From an uncultured Alsobacter sp. (lineage in GTDB: Bacteria; Pseudomonadota; Alphaproteobacteria; Rhizobiales; Beijerinckiaceae): a stretch of 64,000 nucleotides of DNA. Of this stretch, positions 18,260-28,579 are shown piece after piece. Position numbers and translations under genes: made by a program. Numbering within the stretch: position 1 is the stretch's first letter; each line of letters opens with the position of its first letter. The stretch is taken from positions 1-64,000 of the forward strand of contig NZ_CAMFHB010000025.1 of the NCBI RefSeq assembly GCF_945952055.1. The letters run 5' to 3'. Below the pieces are notes generated by a model, which saw nothing but the letters and a program-made list of their open reading frames with translations, had not been told where the DNA came from and did not search any database.

Positions 18260-19978
18260 ATGTCGGTATCCCGTTGCGTTCCGTTCGGCGTGCGCGCCGC
18301 TTTGGCCTGTTCGATCCTGGCCCTCGCCCTGCCCGCCCGCGCCCAGGCGCCGGAACCCAGCGGCAAGGCCATCAAGGTCACGCCCCAGGCCGAGGCGGCC
18401 AAGGCGGCCCTGGTGCGCATCCTGATGCCGGACCAGCCGGTCTACATGGGCGACCGGGTGAACACGGGTCCCCTGGGCGAGGCGCAGCTCCTGTTCAGCG
18501 ACGAGACCCGCGTGGTGGTGGGTCCTTCCTCCACGCTCCAGGTCGAGAAGTACCTGCTGCAGAGCAACACGGTCGCCAGCAACTTCGCCATCAACGCGCT
18601 GCGTGGCTCGATGCGGTTCATCACCGGCGACAGCCCGAAGTCGGCCTATTCGATCAAGACGCCGACCGCCACCATCGGCGTGCGCGGCACCCAGCTGGAC
18701 GTCGCGATCGGCCGCAACGGCGAGACGCACGTCGTGGTCTACACCGGGGCCGCCGACGTGTGCGGCGCGGGCAACTGCATCGCGCTCAACGACGGCTGCA
18801 GCATGGCGCGCATCCCCAGCGGCCAGGCGCCGCAGCGGATCGCCACGGCCCCGGACCGCAACACGCGTCTCAGGGATCTTTTCCCTTACGCGCGGGAGAA
18901 CACCCCGACTCTGCGTTGGGACTTCAAGGCCGACCTGCGGGCCTGCGGCATGATCACCCCGACGCCGATCCCGACCCCCTCGCCTCTCGAGCGGCCGATC
19001 CCGATCAACGCGGTGCCTCCGCCCACGCCCGCTCCCCCACCAACGGTCGTGGCGGTGGTTCCGCCGCCGGCGCCCCCTCCTCCCGCGCCGCCGCCGAAGG
19101 AGTATCACCACCACCATCACCATCACTGGGAGCGTGACGAGGACGATCGCCACCACCACGGTGGTTTCGGCCGGCGGCCTGGCGGTGGCATCGACTGGTC
19201 GGACAATCGCGGACGGGGCGGCAGGGACCGCGATGGCCGCGACCGGGATGGCCGGGACAGAACCGGCGACCGCGGCGGGCAGGATCACGGCTACGGCCGG
19301 CAGGCCGGCGGCGGTGTCGACTGGTCCGGCGGCCCCCGGGACGGCAGGACCGGCCGCGAGGCCCAGGATCGCTCGGGGCAGGATCGCTCCGGGAAGGACG
19401 GGCGCGATCGCGGCCACGACGGGCGCGACCGCAACGACACGGGCCGCGGTTACGGTGGGCATGCCGGCGGCGGCTTCGACTGGGCGGGTCCTCCCTCGAC
19501 GGACGGTCGCCGCGGTGACGACAAGGGCGGCAAGGATGGCCGCGGAAGGTCCGACGACCGCAACGGCGGCAGCCATGACGGCATGCGCAGCGGCGACGGC
19601 GGGTCGACGAACGGCGGAGGGCATGCCTCGGCCGGACGGTCGGGTGACGGCGGCTCCGCCGGCGGGCATGGTGGATCGTCGGGATCGTCGAATGCGGGCG
19701 GTTCCACGGGCTGCGGCTGCTCGGGCTCCGGCGGCACGGGCGGCACCGGCGGTACCGGTGGCGGCGCGACCGGGGGTGGCGTTTCGGGCGGCGGCGCGTC
19801 GGGTGGCGGCGCCACCGGTTCGGGGCGTGACGGCGGCGGACGGGATGGCGGCGGACGCGGTGGCCGGGACGGCGGTGGCCGGGACGGCGGGCACGGTGGT
19901 GGCCGCGACGGCGGACGGGACGGTGGCCGCGAGGGGGGCTGGAGTGGCGATGGACACCGCGGGGGTTCAGACCGCTGA
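18260..19978 (+). CDS. Exported FecR-domain protein with His-tract and Gly-rich tail
   Basis: This 572-residue protein has a signal peptide cut near ARAQA (about residue 28). A FecR domain follows at about 45-170 (MGDRVNTGPLGEAQLLF, then STLQVEKYL and TIGVRGTQLDVAIG), then a Pro-rich linker. There is a seven-His tract at about 283-289 followed by W. The last 290 residues are of low complexity and rich in Gly, Asp, Arg and His, with three GGG(I/V/F)DW(S/A) repeats near residues 305, 351 and 404. ATG 18260 and GTG 18251 are both possible starts. It is followed after 21 bp by a CHASE2 adenylate cyclase, a known pairing in Alphaproteobacteria. It may sense or bind something (metal?) in the periplasm for the cyclase (inference). 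Confidence 0.85.
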   Translation: MSVSRCVPFGVRAALACSILALALPARAQAPEPSGKAIKVTPQAEAAKAALVRILMPDQPVYMGDRVNTGPLGEAQLLFSDETRVVVGPSSTLQVEKYLLQSNTVASNFAINALRGSMRFITGDSPKSAYSIKTPTATIGVRGTQLDVAIGRNGETHVVVYTGAADVCGAGNCIALNDGCSMARIPSGQAPQRIATAPDRNTRLRDLFPYARENTPTLRWDFKADLRACGMITPTPIPTPSPLERPIPINAVPPPTPAPPPTVVAVVPPPAPPPPAPPPKEYHHHHHHHWERDEDDRHHHGGFGRRPGGGIDWSDNRGRGGRDRDGRDRDGRDRTGDRGGQDHGYGRQAGGGVDWSGGPRDGRTGREAQDRSGQDRSGKDGRDRGHDGRDRNDTGRGYGGHAGGGFDWAGPPSTDGRRGDDKGGKDGRGRSDDRNGGSHDGMRSGDGGSTNGGGHASAGRSGDGGSAGGHGGSSGSSNAGGSTGCGCSGSGGTGGTGGTGGGATGGGVSGGGASGGGATGSGRDGGGRDGGGRGGRDGGGRDGGHGGGRDGGRDGGREGGWSGDGHRGGSDR

Positions 19979-19999
19979 TCGCGGTCCGGTTTCCCGCGC

Positions 20000-22192
20000 A
20001 TGAACCGGTCCCGCTGGCTCGTCCTCGCCTTCGCGCTCGCCTTCGTGGCGGCCTGCGGCGCGCTGCGTATCGCAGACCCGCCGCAGTTGAAACTCGCCCG
20101 CGAGCTGCTGTTCGACCAGTACCAGAAGCTCGCTCCCCGGCCCTACCAGGACCTGCCGGTCCGCATCATCGACATCGACGAGGCGTCGCTGTCGGCCATC
20201 GGCCAGTGGCCGTGGCCGCGCAACGACCTCGCCAGGCTCGTGGACCGGCTGGCCGGGTACGGCGCGGCGGCGATCGCCTTCGACTTCGTGTTTCCCGAGT
20301 CCGACCGCATGTCACCGGCAGCGCTTGGGCGCCGCTCCGACGTGCTGTCCTCCCTGGGCGGCGACCTGACGCAGACGATCGTGTCGCGCCTGCCCGACAA
20401 TGACGCGCTGTTCGCCAAGTCCATGGCCGATCGCAACGTGGTCCTGGGCTTCGGCATCGTTCCGGGCGCGAACGACCGACGCCCCGTGCCCAAGGCCGGG
20501 GTCAACTATTCGGGCGAGGACCCGCGGGCGTCGCTGCACACATTCCAGGGCAACGCCGTGAACATCCCGGTGCTGGACGAGGCCGCCGCCGGGATCGGGG
20601 CGATCAGCGTCTCGCCGCAGGACGACCAGGGCATCGTGCGCCAGGTGCCGCTGCTGTGGACCGACGGCCGGAAGATCTTTCCCGGGCTCGCGCTGGAATC
20701 GCTTCGCGCCGCGCAGCAGGTGCCCGCCATCCTCGCGCGCTCGACCCCCCATCCGCCGGCGGGAATCGTGTCCATCCGCGTCGGCGACGTGGAGGTGCCC
20801 ACGACCCAGGCGGGCGAGTTGCGGATCCGTTTCACCCACGACGTGCCGGAGCGCTACATCCCGGCGCACCGGATCATGGCGGACGCGCCGGACGAGGCGC
20901 TGCGGCCGCTCCTGGAGAACCACATCGTCCTCATCGGGACGTCCGCGGTCGGCCTCCTCGACGTGCGCGTGACGGCGCTGGGCGAGACCGTGCCCGGCGT
21001 CAGCATCCACGCGCAGGCCATCGAACAGATGATCCTCGGCGAGCACCTGCGCCGCCCGGACTGGGTCGAGCCGCTCGAGATCCTGTGGACGGTGGCCTTC
21101 GGCCTCCTGATCGCGGCGCTGGGCCTGTTCGCCGGACCCGCCGTGGCGCTCAGCACGGGCTTCGTGCTCGTGATCGCCTCGGTCGCCGGGTCGTGGTTCG
21201 CCTTCGACCGGTACTGGATCCTGCTCGATCCGCTCTATCCGGCGGCGGTCGGCCTCGCGCTGCATTTCGCGCTGACCAGCTTCCGCTTCCTCGTCACGGA
21301 CCGTGACAAGCGGTTCGTTCGGCGGGCCTTCGGGCGCTACGTGTCGCCGGCCGTCCTGGCGGAGCTGGAGAAGAATCCCCAGGCCCTGCGGCTCGGCGGC
21401 GAGGAGCGCGAGCTCACCATCCTGTTCCTGGACGTGCGCAGCTTCACCTCGCTCAGCGAAACCATGTCGCCCAGCGCCCTGGTCGAGTTCGTCAACGTGC
21501 TGCTGAGCCACCTCAGCGACGAGATCGTCGACGAGGCCGGCACGATCGACAAGTACATCGGCGACAGCATCATGGCCTTCTGGAACGCGCCGCTGGCCGT
21601 TCCGGACCACGTGGTCAGGGCGTGTCGCGCCTGCCTGCGGATGCGCGAGCGCATGCGGGCGCTCAACGACGCGGACGCGTTCGGCTTCAAGGCGCGCGGC
21701 CATGCCTCCGCCGTGGTGCGCATCGGCATCGGGCTGAACACCGGCATGGCCTGCGTCGGCAATGTCGGGTCGCAGACGCGCTTCAACTACTCGGTCCTGG
21801 GCGACGCGGTGAACGTCGCCTCGCGTGTCGAGGGCCTGTGCAAGGACGTGGGCGCCGACATCCTGGTCACGGAGACGGTGGTCGAGGGGGCCCCGCAGTT
21901 CGCCTGGATCGAGGCCGGCTCGGTGATGCTGCGCGGCCGGGCCGCCGGCACGAAGATCTACTGCCTCGTCGGTGACGAGGAGGTGGCCCGCAGCGACCGC
22001 TTCGCCGCGCTGAAGCAGGCCCACGACGCCCTGCTGGCGGCCTGGCAGACCGACGATCGCGACAGCTGGGTGCGCGGGCGGGACCGGTGCCTCGCCATTG
22101 CGGAGGCCGACTTCCCGATGCTGCTCGGGCTGTACAAGACCCCCGAGCCCAAGCTCGGCGGCAAGCGCAAGGAAGCCGCCGACGCGCATTGA
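20000..22192 (+). CDS. CHASE2-domain class III adenylate/guanylate cyclase
   Basis: In this 730-residue membrane sensor enzyme, an N-terminal helix (about 5-25) anchors an extracytoplasmic CHASE2 domain of about 300 residues (VRIIDIDEASLSAIGQWPWPR; ENHIVLIGTSAVGLLDVR). Three transmembrane helices lie at about 355-425. The cyclase catalytic domain follows at about 465-650, with metal Asp in LFLDVRSFTSLSE and IDKYIGDSIMAFWNAP and the transition-state region NYSVLGDAVNVASRVEGL. It makes cAMP (or cGMP) in response to a periplasmic cue. It lies directly behind the FecR-domain gene, probably as an operon under the TTAA-N7-TTAA box. Confidence 0.93.
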   Translation: MNRSRWLVLAFALAFVAACGALRIADPPQLKLARELLFDQYQKLAPRPYQDLPVRIIDIDEASLSAIGQWPWPRNDLARLVDRLAGYGAAAIAFDFVFPESDRMSPAALGRRSDVLSSLGGDLTQTIVSRLPDNDALFAKSMADRNVVLGFGIVPGANDRRPVPKAGVNYSGEDPRASLHTFQGNAVNIPVLDEAAAGIGAISVSPQDDQGIVRQVPLLWTDGRKIFPGLALESLRAAQQVPAILARSTPHPPAGIVSIRVGDVEVPTTQAGELRIRFTHDVPERYIPAHRIMADAPDEALRPLLENHIVLIGTSAVGLLDVRVTALGETVPGVSIHAQAIEQMILGEHLRRPDWVEPLEILWTVAFGLLIAALGLFAGPAVALSTGFVLVIASVAGSWFAFDRYWILLDPLYPAAVGLALHFALTSFRFLVTDRDKRFVRRAFGRYVSPAVLAELEKNPQALRLGGEERELTILFLDVRSFTSLSETMSPSALVEFVNVLLSHLSDEIVDEAGTIDKYIGDSIMAFWNAPLAVPDHVVRACRACLRMRERMRALNDADAFGFKARGHASAVVRIGIGLNTGMACVGNVGSQTRFNYSVLGDAVNVASRVEGLCKDVGADILVTETVVEGAPQFAWIEAGSVMLRGRAAGTKIYCLVGDEEVARSDRFAALKQAHDALLAAWQTDDRDSWVRGRDRCLAIAEADFPMLLGLYKTPEPKLGGKRKEAADAH

Positions 22193-22244
22193 GGGCGGGC
22201 GGAACGGGCAGCGCGGCGGCCCGTCCCGAAGGACGCGGACCCGA

Positions 22245-23072
22245 TCAGCCGCCCATCCTGGTCAGCCAGGCCGGCCGCGTCCCGTGGAAGCCATGCTCCA
22301 GCGCCTTGCCGCAGGCGCACCCGAAGGTGGCGGGCATGGCCTTGAAGGCCTGTTCCAGGATCGTCTCGATCAGGGCGTGCAGGCCGCCGGTGTAGTAGAG
22401 GTCGTTCATGCTGCCGGGGCCGAAATGGGTCACGGCCGGGGCCATGCCGGCGCCGAAGTTGATGACCGGGGCGAGCGAGGCGAAACACATCTCGAGTTCG
22501 CGGGCGAAGACCACCTCGGGCACCAGCGGCGTGCCGACGATGTCGCCACCCTCGATCTGCAGGGCGCGGATCTCCGCCGGCGTCTCGAAGCGCGGGCCCT
22601 CGGTGCAGCAGAAGACGCCGCGCTCGATCACACGGTCGCTGTGGGCGCAGGCCGCGTCGATCAGGACACGGCGGACGTCCGGGCAGAACGGGTGGGTCAT
22701 GTCCACGCGCACCCAGCACTCCTCCTCGTCGAACATCGACAGCGGCCGGGACTTCGTGCGGTCCAGGACGTCGTGGGAGACCACGATGTCGCCCGGGCGG
22801 ATGGCGGGGTTCACCGAGCCGATCGCGTTCTGCGAGATCACCCGGCGCACGCCCAGCGCCCTGAGCGCATAGGCATTGGCCCGGTAGTTGATCTTGTGGC
22901 TCGGCGTGGTGAGCTTCTGGCCGTAGCGCAGCACCACCGCCGCGTCGCGGCCGCCGATGGTGCCGAGTTCGATCGGGGCGTCGCCCCACGGCGTCGGCAC
23001 GTGCTCGGTGCGGCGCCCGACGAGCAGCTTCTCCGATGCGGCGCTGGTGACGAGCCCGATGGGTTCGCTCAT
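22245..23072 (-). CDS. PNP/MTAP-family nucleoside phosphorylase, probably for 6-oxopurines
   Basis: This 275-residue protein has the family 2 signature (TEGPRFETPAEIRALQ) and phosphate-site TSAASEKLLVGRRTEHVPTP-type residues, and it matches the length of 5'-methylthioadenosine phosphorylases. At the base-recognition loop the sequence is VINFGAG, where human MTAP has TDYDC. Replacing that Asp with Asn is what purine nucleoside phosphorylases use for 6-oxopurines, so (methylthio)inosine is likelier than (methylthio)adenosine. The adjacent gene encodes a putative MTA/SAH deaminase that would supply such a substrate. It is the last gene of the nine-gene operon, 18 bp after the amidohydrolase. Confidence 0.85.
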   Translation of the reverse strand: MSEPIGLVTSAASEKLLVGRRTEHVPTPWGDAPIELGTIGGRDAAVVLRYGQKLTTPSHKINYRANAYALRALGVRRVISQNAIGSVNPAIRPGDIVVSHDVLDRTKSRPLSMFDEEECWVRVDMTHPFCPDVRRVLIDAACAHSDRVIERGVFCCTEGPRFETPAEIRALQIEGGDIVGTPLVPEVVFARELEMCFASLAPVINFGAGMAPAVTHFGPGSMNDLYYTGGLHALIETILEQAFKAMPATFGCACGKALEHGFHGTRPAWLTRMGG

Positions 23073-23090
23073 GGTCTCAACTCCCGTGTC

Positions 23091-24389
23091 TCAGTTGCGT
23101 CCGTAGCGCGTCTTGATGCGCGCCCGGATCTCGTCCTGGTCGAACTGCGTGAAGCGGCCGTCGCGGAAGACCGTGCGGCCGGCGATCACCACCTCGCGCA
23201 CGTGCTGCGGGCCGGCGGCGTAGACGATGTCCGACATCACACGGCCGGGCGTCAGCCCGAGCGGATGGTCGATGTCGAGCACCACGAAGTCGGCCGCCTT
23301 GCCCGGCTCCAGCGTGCCGATCTCGTCGTCCCAGCCGAGCACCCTGGCCCCCTCATGGGTGCCCATGGCGAGCGCGTCGGTCGCCTTCAACGCGAAGCCG
23401 TCGAGGCTCGCGGTCCGCTGCAGCAGCACCGCGACCTTCATCTCCTGGAACAGGTTGAGGCTGTTGTTGCTGAGCGTGCTGTCGGTGCCCAGACCCACCG
23501 GTACGCCGGCGGCGCGCAGGTCCCGGATGGGGGCGATGCCGCTCGCGAGCTTGCCGTTGCTGACCGGGTTGTGGGCCACCCCGGCGCCGGCCTCGGCCAG
23601 CATGGCGATCTCGTGGGGCTGCACCCAGACGCAATGGGCCAGGATGGCGCCTTCGCCGAGGACGCCGAGCGCATGCAGGTGCTCGATGGGCCGCCGCCCG
23701 TGCCGCTCCAGGACGATCTGGACCTCCTTGCGGCTTTCGGCGGCGTGGATGGCGAAGGGCAGGCCGAGGTCGTCGGCCGCCTGCTTGACCTCGACCAGCA
23801 GGGCGGGCGTGCAGTTGTAGGGCGAATGGGCCCCGAGGAAGAAGCGGCTGAGGCCGTCGCCGGCCCGCGCCGCCATCGCGTCCTTCGTCTCCTCGAGGGC
23901 CGAGGGCCAATTCGGCTTGCCGTTGGGACGCAGTTCCGGGGAGTTGGCCAGCGCCCCGCTCACCGAGCGCATGCCGACCGTGGACGCCACCTGGGAGAAC
24001 AGGCCCGCGCCATAGCGCGCGCAGTCGCAGGCCGCCGTGATGCCGTGGGCGACCATCTCCATGACGGCCATCCAGGTGCTGAGCAGGTTGTCCTCGTCCG
24101 TCATCGTGGACGTGAACGGCGCGAGCGAGGCCGCCCATTCGAAGAGGTCGCCCTCGTCGCCGCAGCCGCGGTGCAGGCTGAGCCCGCCATGGGCGTGGGT
24201 GTTGATCATGCCCGGCATGACGACCTTGCCGCCGAGGTCGCGCACCACCTCCCCCGCCTGCGGCGCGCGTGAGGCCGCCGGCCCCATCCAGGCGATCCGG
24301 CCGGCGTCGATGACGATGGCGCCGTCGGGGATGCAGCGATGCGCCGGGCCGCCCGCATAGATGAAGGCGTTGGTGAAGACGGTCGACAT
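23091..24389 (-). CDS. Amidohydrolase of the MTA/SAH deaminase (TrzA/AtzA) family
   Basis: This 432-residue metal-dependent hydrolase has metal His in MINTHAHGGL, His in FAIHAAES, AHCVWVQPHEI, and the catalytic Asp in GLGTDSTLSNNSLNLF. The stretch NPVSNGKLASGIAPI is characteristic of methylthioadenosine/S-adenosylhomocysteine deaminases and N-heterocycle chlorohydrolases. It should remove an amino (or similar) group from a purine- or triazine-like ring. With the neighbouring phosphorylase it could form a deaminate-then-phosphorolyse route for 5'-modified adenosines. It lies 3 bp after the upstream ATPase gene stop. The true substrate is unknown. Confidence 0.85.
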   Translation of the reverse strand: MSTVFTNAFIYAGGPAHRCIPDGAIVIDAGRIAWMGPAASRAPQAGEVVRDLGGKVVMPGMINTHAHGGLSLHRGCGDEGDLFEWAASLAPFTSTMTDEDNLLSTWMAVMEMVAHGITAACDCARYGAGLFSQVASTVGMRSVSGALANSPELRPNGKPNWPSALEETKDAMAARAGDGLSRFFLGAHSPYNCTPALLVEVKQAADDLGLPFAIHAAESRKEVQIVLERHGRRPIEHLHALGVLGEGAILAHCVWVQPHEIAMLAEAGAGVAHNPVSNGKLASGIAPIRDLRAAGVPVGLGTDSTLSNNSLNLFQEMKVAVLLQRTASLDGFALKATDALAMGTHEGARVLGWDDEIGTLEPGKAADFVVLDIDHPLGLTPGRVMSDIVYAAGPQHVREVVIAGRTVFRDGRFTQFDQDEIRARIKTRYGRN

Positions 24390-24392
24390 CGC

Positions 24393-25420
24393 TCAGGTCT
24401 CCGGCCGCGCCGCGCCGGGCGCGTCGTCGTAGAGGTGGCAGGACACGGTGTGTCCGGGAGACAGGGTCACCGCGCGCGGCTCCTGCGTCCGGCAGCGTTC
24501 GCCCACCTTCGCCGCCATGGGGCAGCGGGTGTGGAAGCGGCAGCCGGACGGCGGGTTCACAGGCGACGGCACGTCGCCCTGCAGGACGATGCGGTTGCGC
24601 GGCGCGCGCGGGTCCGGCACCGGGATCGCGGAGAGCAGCGCCTGCGTGTAGGGGTGCGCCGGACGGGCAAAGAGCTCGCGGACCGGCGCCTTCTCGACGA
24701 GCTTGCCGAGATACATGACCCCGACGTCGTGGGAGACGTGGCGCAGCGCCGCCAGCCCGTGGCCGATGAACAGGTAGGACAGGCCGTAGCGCTTCTGCAG
24801 GTCCTTCAACAGGTTCAGGATCTGCGCCTGGATCGACACGTCGAGCGCCGACACCGGCTCGTCGCAGACGATCAGCTTCGGGCGCAGCGCCAGCGCGCGG
24901 GCAATTCCAATCCGCTGGCGCTGGCCGCCCGAGAACTCGTGGGGGTGGCGGGAGGCGTAGGTGGCCGGCAGTCCGACCGCGTCCAGGAGCTCGGCGACGA
25001 GCCGGTCGCGGTTGCCGCCCGGAGGGACGCCGTGGATGGCGTACGGTTCCCCTACGATGCGGGCCACGGTCATGCGCGGGTTCAGCGAGGCATAGGGGTC
25101 CTGAAAGACGATCTGCATCTCCCGGCGGACGGCTCGCATCGCCTCGCCCGACAGAGTGGTGATGTCACGTCCGCCGAACAGGAGGGAGCCGGCGGTGGCC
25201 TCCTCGAGCCGCACGACGAGCCGGGCGAGCGAGGACTTTCCGCAGCCCGATTCCCCCACAAGGCCCAGCGTGCGGCCGGCCTCCAGCGTGAACGACACGC
25301 CGTCGACCGCGCGGACCATGGGCTGCGCGCCGAAGGGCATCGCCCCGCCGACGGGATAGTGCTTCACGAGCCCCCTCGCCTCGAGCAGCGGTTCGGGCGA
25401 GCGGGACTGGGGAGAGGCGC

Positions 25421-25424
<4 letters not shown>
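24393..25424 (-). CDS. dppF: Dpp/Opp-type ABC transporter ATPase (F-like)
   Basis: This 343-residue cytoplasmic ATPase has Walker [10 protein letters not shown], signature [15 protein letters not shown] and Walker [14 protein letters not shown]. The C-terminal oligopeptide/dipeptide extension has [12 protein letters not shown] and three Cys (GCRFHTRCP...RC), which in some relatives bind a 4Fe-4S cluster. The switch region reads [12 protein letters not shown] where relatives have FISHDLAVVRHI: the catalytic His is kept but the flanking Ser and Asp are both Gly, which is unusual. The start ATG 25424 overlaps the dppD stop (ATGA). Confidence 0.92.
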
Positions 25425-26398
<974 letters not shown>

Positions 26399-26406
26399 CG
26401 CCGGCC

Positions 26407-27723
26407 TCAGATCAACGCGCCGGCGGCGACGAGCTCGCGGCGCAAGGCGGCGGGGTCGAGCCTGCGCGGGCTCACGCCGGCCCGCAGGCTCATCGCCGCC
26501 GCGGTCCCCGAGGCCTGGCCCATGGCCATCCCGGGACCCATCACCCGCACGGAGGCCTGGCCGTCATGGGTTGCCGACACGCAGCGGCCCGCCAACAGCA
26601 GGTTGTCGATCTCGTGCGGCACGAGGCAGCCATAGGGCACCTGGTAGAAGTCGTCGCCCGGCAGGTGCAGGCGGATGGTCTCGCGCCCGCGGGCATGGTC
26701 CTCGATCGGCCATGAGCTGCGGCAGATGGCGGTGTCGAACTTGCGGGCTTCCAGCACGTCCTCGCGGGTGAGCACGTGGTGGCCCATGACGCGGCGCGTC
26801 TCGCGCACGCCCAGTTGCGGGGCGATGGCATCCACCCGCGCGCTCTCGAAGCCGGGGACGTATTTCACGAGGAAGCGCGCGAAGCCCTCCACCTGGCGCC
26901 GGCCCTCCAGCGTGCCCAGGGTCAGGCTCCAGGGGTCGATGCCGTTCACGTCCGGCACCCGGCTCATGTTGACGTGCACCTTGCCGGGCTGCGGCGTCGG
27001 CGAGAAGGACCCGCTGACGCGCGGGAAATCGAACTCGCCGCTGGCGGTGACCTCGATCAGCAGGCGGCGGATCTCCTTCTCCGGGAAGGCCATGGCGCGC
27101 TCGATGTCGACGTGGCCCATGTAGAAGACCTGCGTCGGCGCCTGCATGTCGCCGTGCTCGTCGCCGATCTCGAAGGGCGCGCCGGCCAGCGCGGCGACGT
27201 CACCGTCCCCGGAGGCGTCGATGACGCGGGCGGCGAGGATCGCCTCGCGGCCGCCCTTGTGCTCCACGACCACGCCGTGGATCGCGCCGTCCGCGACCAG
27301 CGCTTCCGCCACCGTGGCGTGGAACAGGATCCCGACGCCGGTCTCGGCGGTCCACTGGTCGAGGACGATCTTGAAGATCTCGTGGTCGACCTGAAAGCGG
27401 TGGCGGTACTTGTAGCCGCCGCCGACCGCCTCGAGCCTGGACATGGCCTCGCGCGGGATGCCCCCGACGAGCAGCTGGTGGGTGGAATCCGGCCCGCAGG
27501 TGTAGACGCCGCAGAAGCACCCCACCATGGCGGCCGTGGCGGTGCCACCCAGGAACCCGTAGCGCTCCACCAGGAGCACGTTGGCGCCGCGGCGGGCCGC
27601 CGCGACGGCGGCGGCGCAGCCCGAGGTGCCGCCGCCGACGACGAGCACGTCGACCTCGCGGGCGACCGGGAGCGACCGGGCCGGCTCGACGATCGGCGAT
27701 CCGGGGCGGAACGGGATGGGCAC
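26407..27723 (-). CDS. FAD-dependent oxidoreductase (FAD_oxidored family)
   Basis: This 438-residue flavoprotein has the dinucleotide fold [17 protein letters not shown] at about 25-41, [15 protein letters not shown] just after, and a C-terminal FAD contact in [27 protein letters not shown]. This arrangement fits the PF12831-type oxidoreductases that often sit in sugar or heterocycle catabolic clusters. The GTG at 27723, one base after the dppC stop, is chosen as start; the longer frame upstream is dppC sequence in another frame. The substrate is unknown. Its insertion between the permease and ATPase genes of one transporter implies a shared pathway. Confidence 0.85.
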   Translation of the reverse strand: MPIPFRPGSPIVEPARSLPVAREVDVLVVGGGTSGCAAAVAAARRGANVLLVERYGFLGGTATAAMVGCFCGVYTCGPDSTHQLLVGGIPREAMSRLEAVGGGYKYRHRFQVDHEIFKIVLDQWTAETGVGILFHATVAEALVADGAIHGVVVEHKGGREAILAARVIDASGDGDVAALAGAPFEIGDEHGDMQAPTQVFYMGHVDIERAMAFPEKEIRRLLIEVTASGEFDFPRVSGSFSPTPQPGKVHVNMSRVPDVNGIDPWSLTLGTLEGRRQVEGFARFLVKYVPGFESARVDAIAPQLGVRETRRVMGHHVLTREDVLEARKFDTAICRSSWPIEDHARGRETIRLHLPGDDFYQVPYGCLVPHEIDNLLLAGRCVSATHDGQASVRVMGPGMAMGQASGTAAAMSLRAGVSPRRLDPAALRRELVAAGALI

Positions 27724-27724
27724 C

Positions 27725-28579
27725 TCAGTTCTCCACTTGCTTGAGCCGGGGGTCGAGCATGTCGCGCAGGCGGTCGCCCACGAGGTTGATGGCGACGACC
27801 GTGATGAAGATGGCGAGGCCCGGGATGGCGGCGACCCACCAGGCATGGGCGACGTAGTCGCGCCCGTCGGCGATCATGCTGCCCCAGGTGGGGATGGTGG
27901 ACGGCACGCCGAGCCCCAGGAAGCTCAGCGAGGATTCGAAGAGGATCATCTTCGCCACCTGCAGGCTGCTCACAACGATGATCGAGGAGGTCACATTGGG
28001 CAGCAGATGGACGAGCAGGATGCGCGGCGTCGAGGCGCCCAGCGCCCGGGCGGCCAGCACGAATTCGCGGTTGCGCAGCACGAGCACCTCGGCCCGGACG
28101 ATGCGGGCGTACTGGACCCAGTTGGTCAGCCCCAGCACCATGACCAGGTTGAACAGGCTCGGGCCCAACACCGCGACCACGGCGATGGCCAGCACGAGGA
28201 ACGGGATGGCGAGCTGCACGTCGGTGATCGCCATCAGCACGCGGCCGGCGCGCTTGTCGTCGTAGCCCGCGATTAGGCCGAACGTGACGCCGATGACGCC
28301 GGACACGACCACGGAGAGGACGCCGACGAGCAGCGAGACCCGCGACCCGGCGATGAGGCGGCTCAGCACATCCCGGCCCAGCGCGTCAGTGCCCAGAAGG
28401 TGGAGGCCATCCTCGCTGCGCGACAGCGGCGGCAGCAGCCGGCGCAGGATGTCCTGGGCGGCCGGGTCGAAGGGAGAGATCCACGTGGCGGTCAGCGCGC
28501 CGACCACGACGAGCAGCACCACGGCGAGCCCGAAGGCCGCGAGCCAGCTGCGCAGGAATTTCCGCAGGAACCGGCGCAT
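27725..28579 (-). CDS. dppC: Dpp/Opp-type ABC transporter permease (C-like)
   Basis: This 284-residue inner-membrane protein has six predicted helices and the N-terminal extension LLGTDALGRDVLSRLIAGSR typical of DppC/OppC. The EAA coupling loop is AARALGASTPRILLVHLLPN. It forms the translocation channel with DppB. It starts at ATG 28579, overlapping the dppB stop by 1 nt. Confidence 0.95.
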   Translation of the reverse strand: MRRFLRKFLRSWLAAFGLAVVLLVVVGALTATWISPFDPAAQDILRRLLPPLSRSEDGLHLLGTDALGRDVLSRLIAGSRVSLLVGVLSVVVSGVIGVTFGLIAGYDDKRAGRVLMAITDVQLAIPFLVLAIAVVAVLGPSLFNLVMVLGLTNWVQYARIVRAEVLVLRNREFVLAARALGASTPRILLVHLLPNVTSSIIVVSSLQVAKMILFESSLSFLGLGVPSTIPTWGSMIADGRDYVAHAWWVAAIPGLAIFITVVAINLVGDRLRDMLDPRLKQVEN

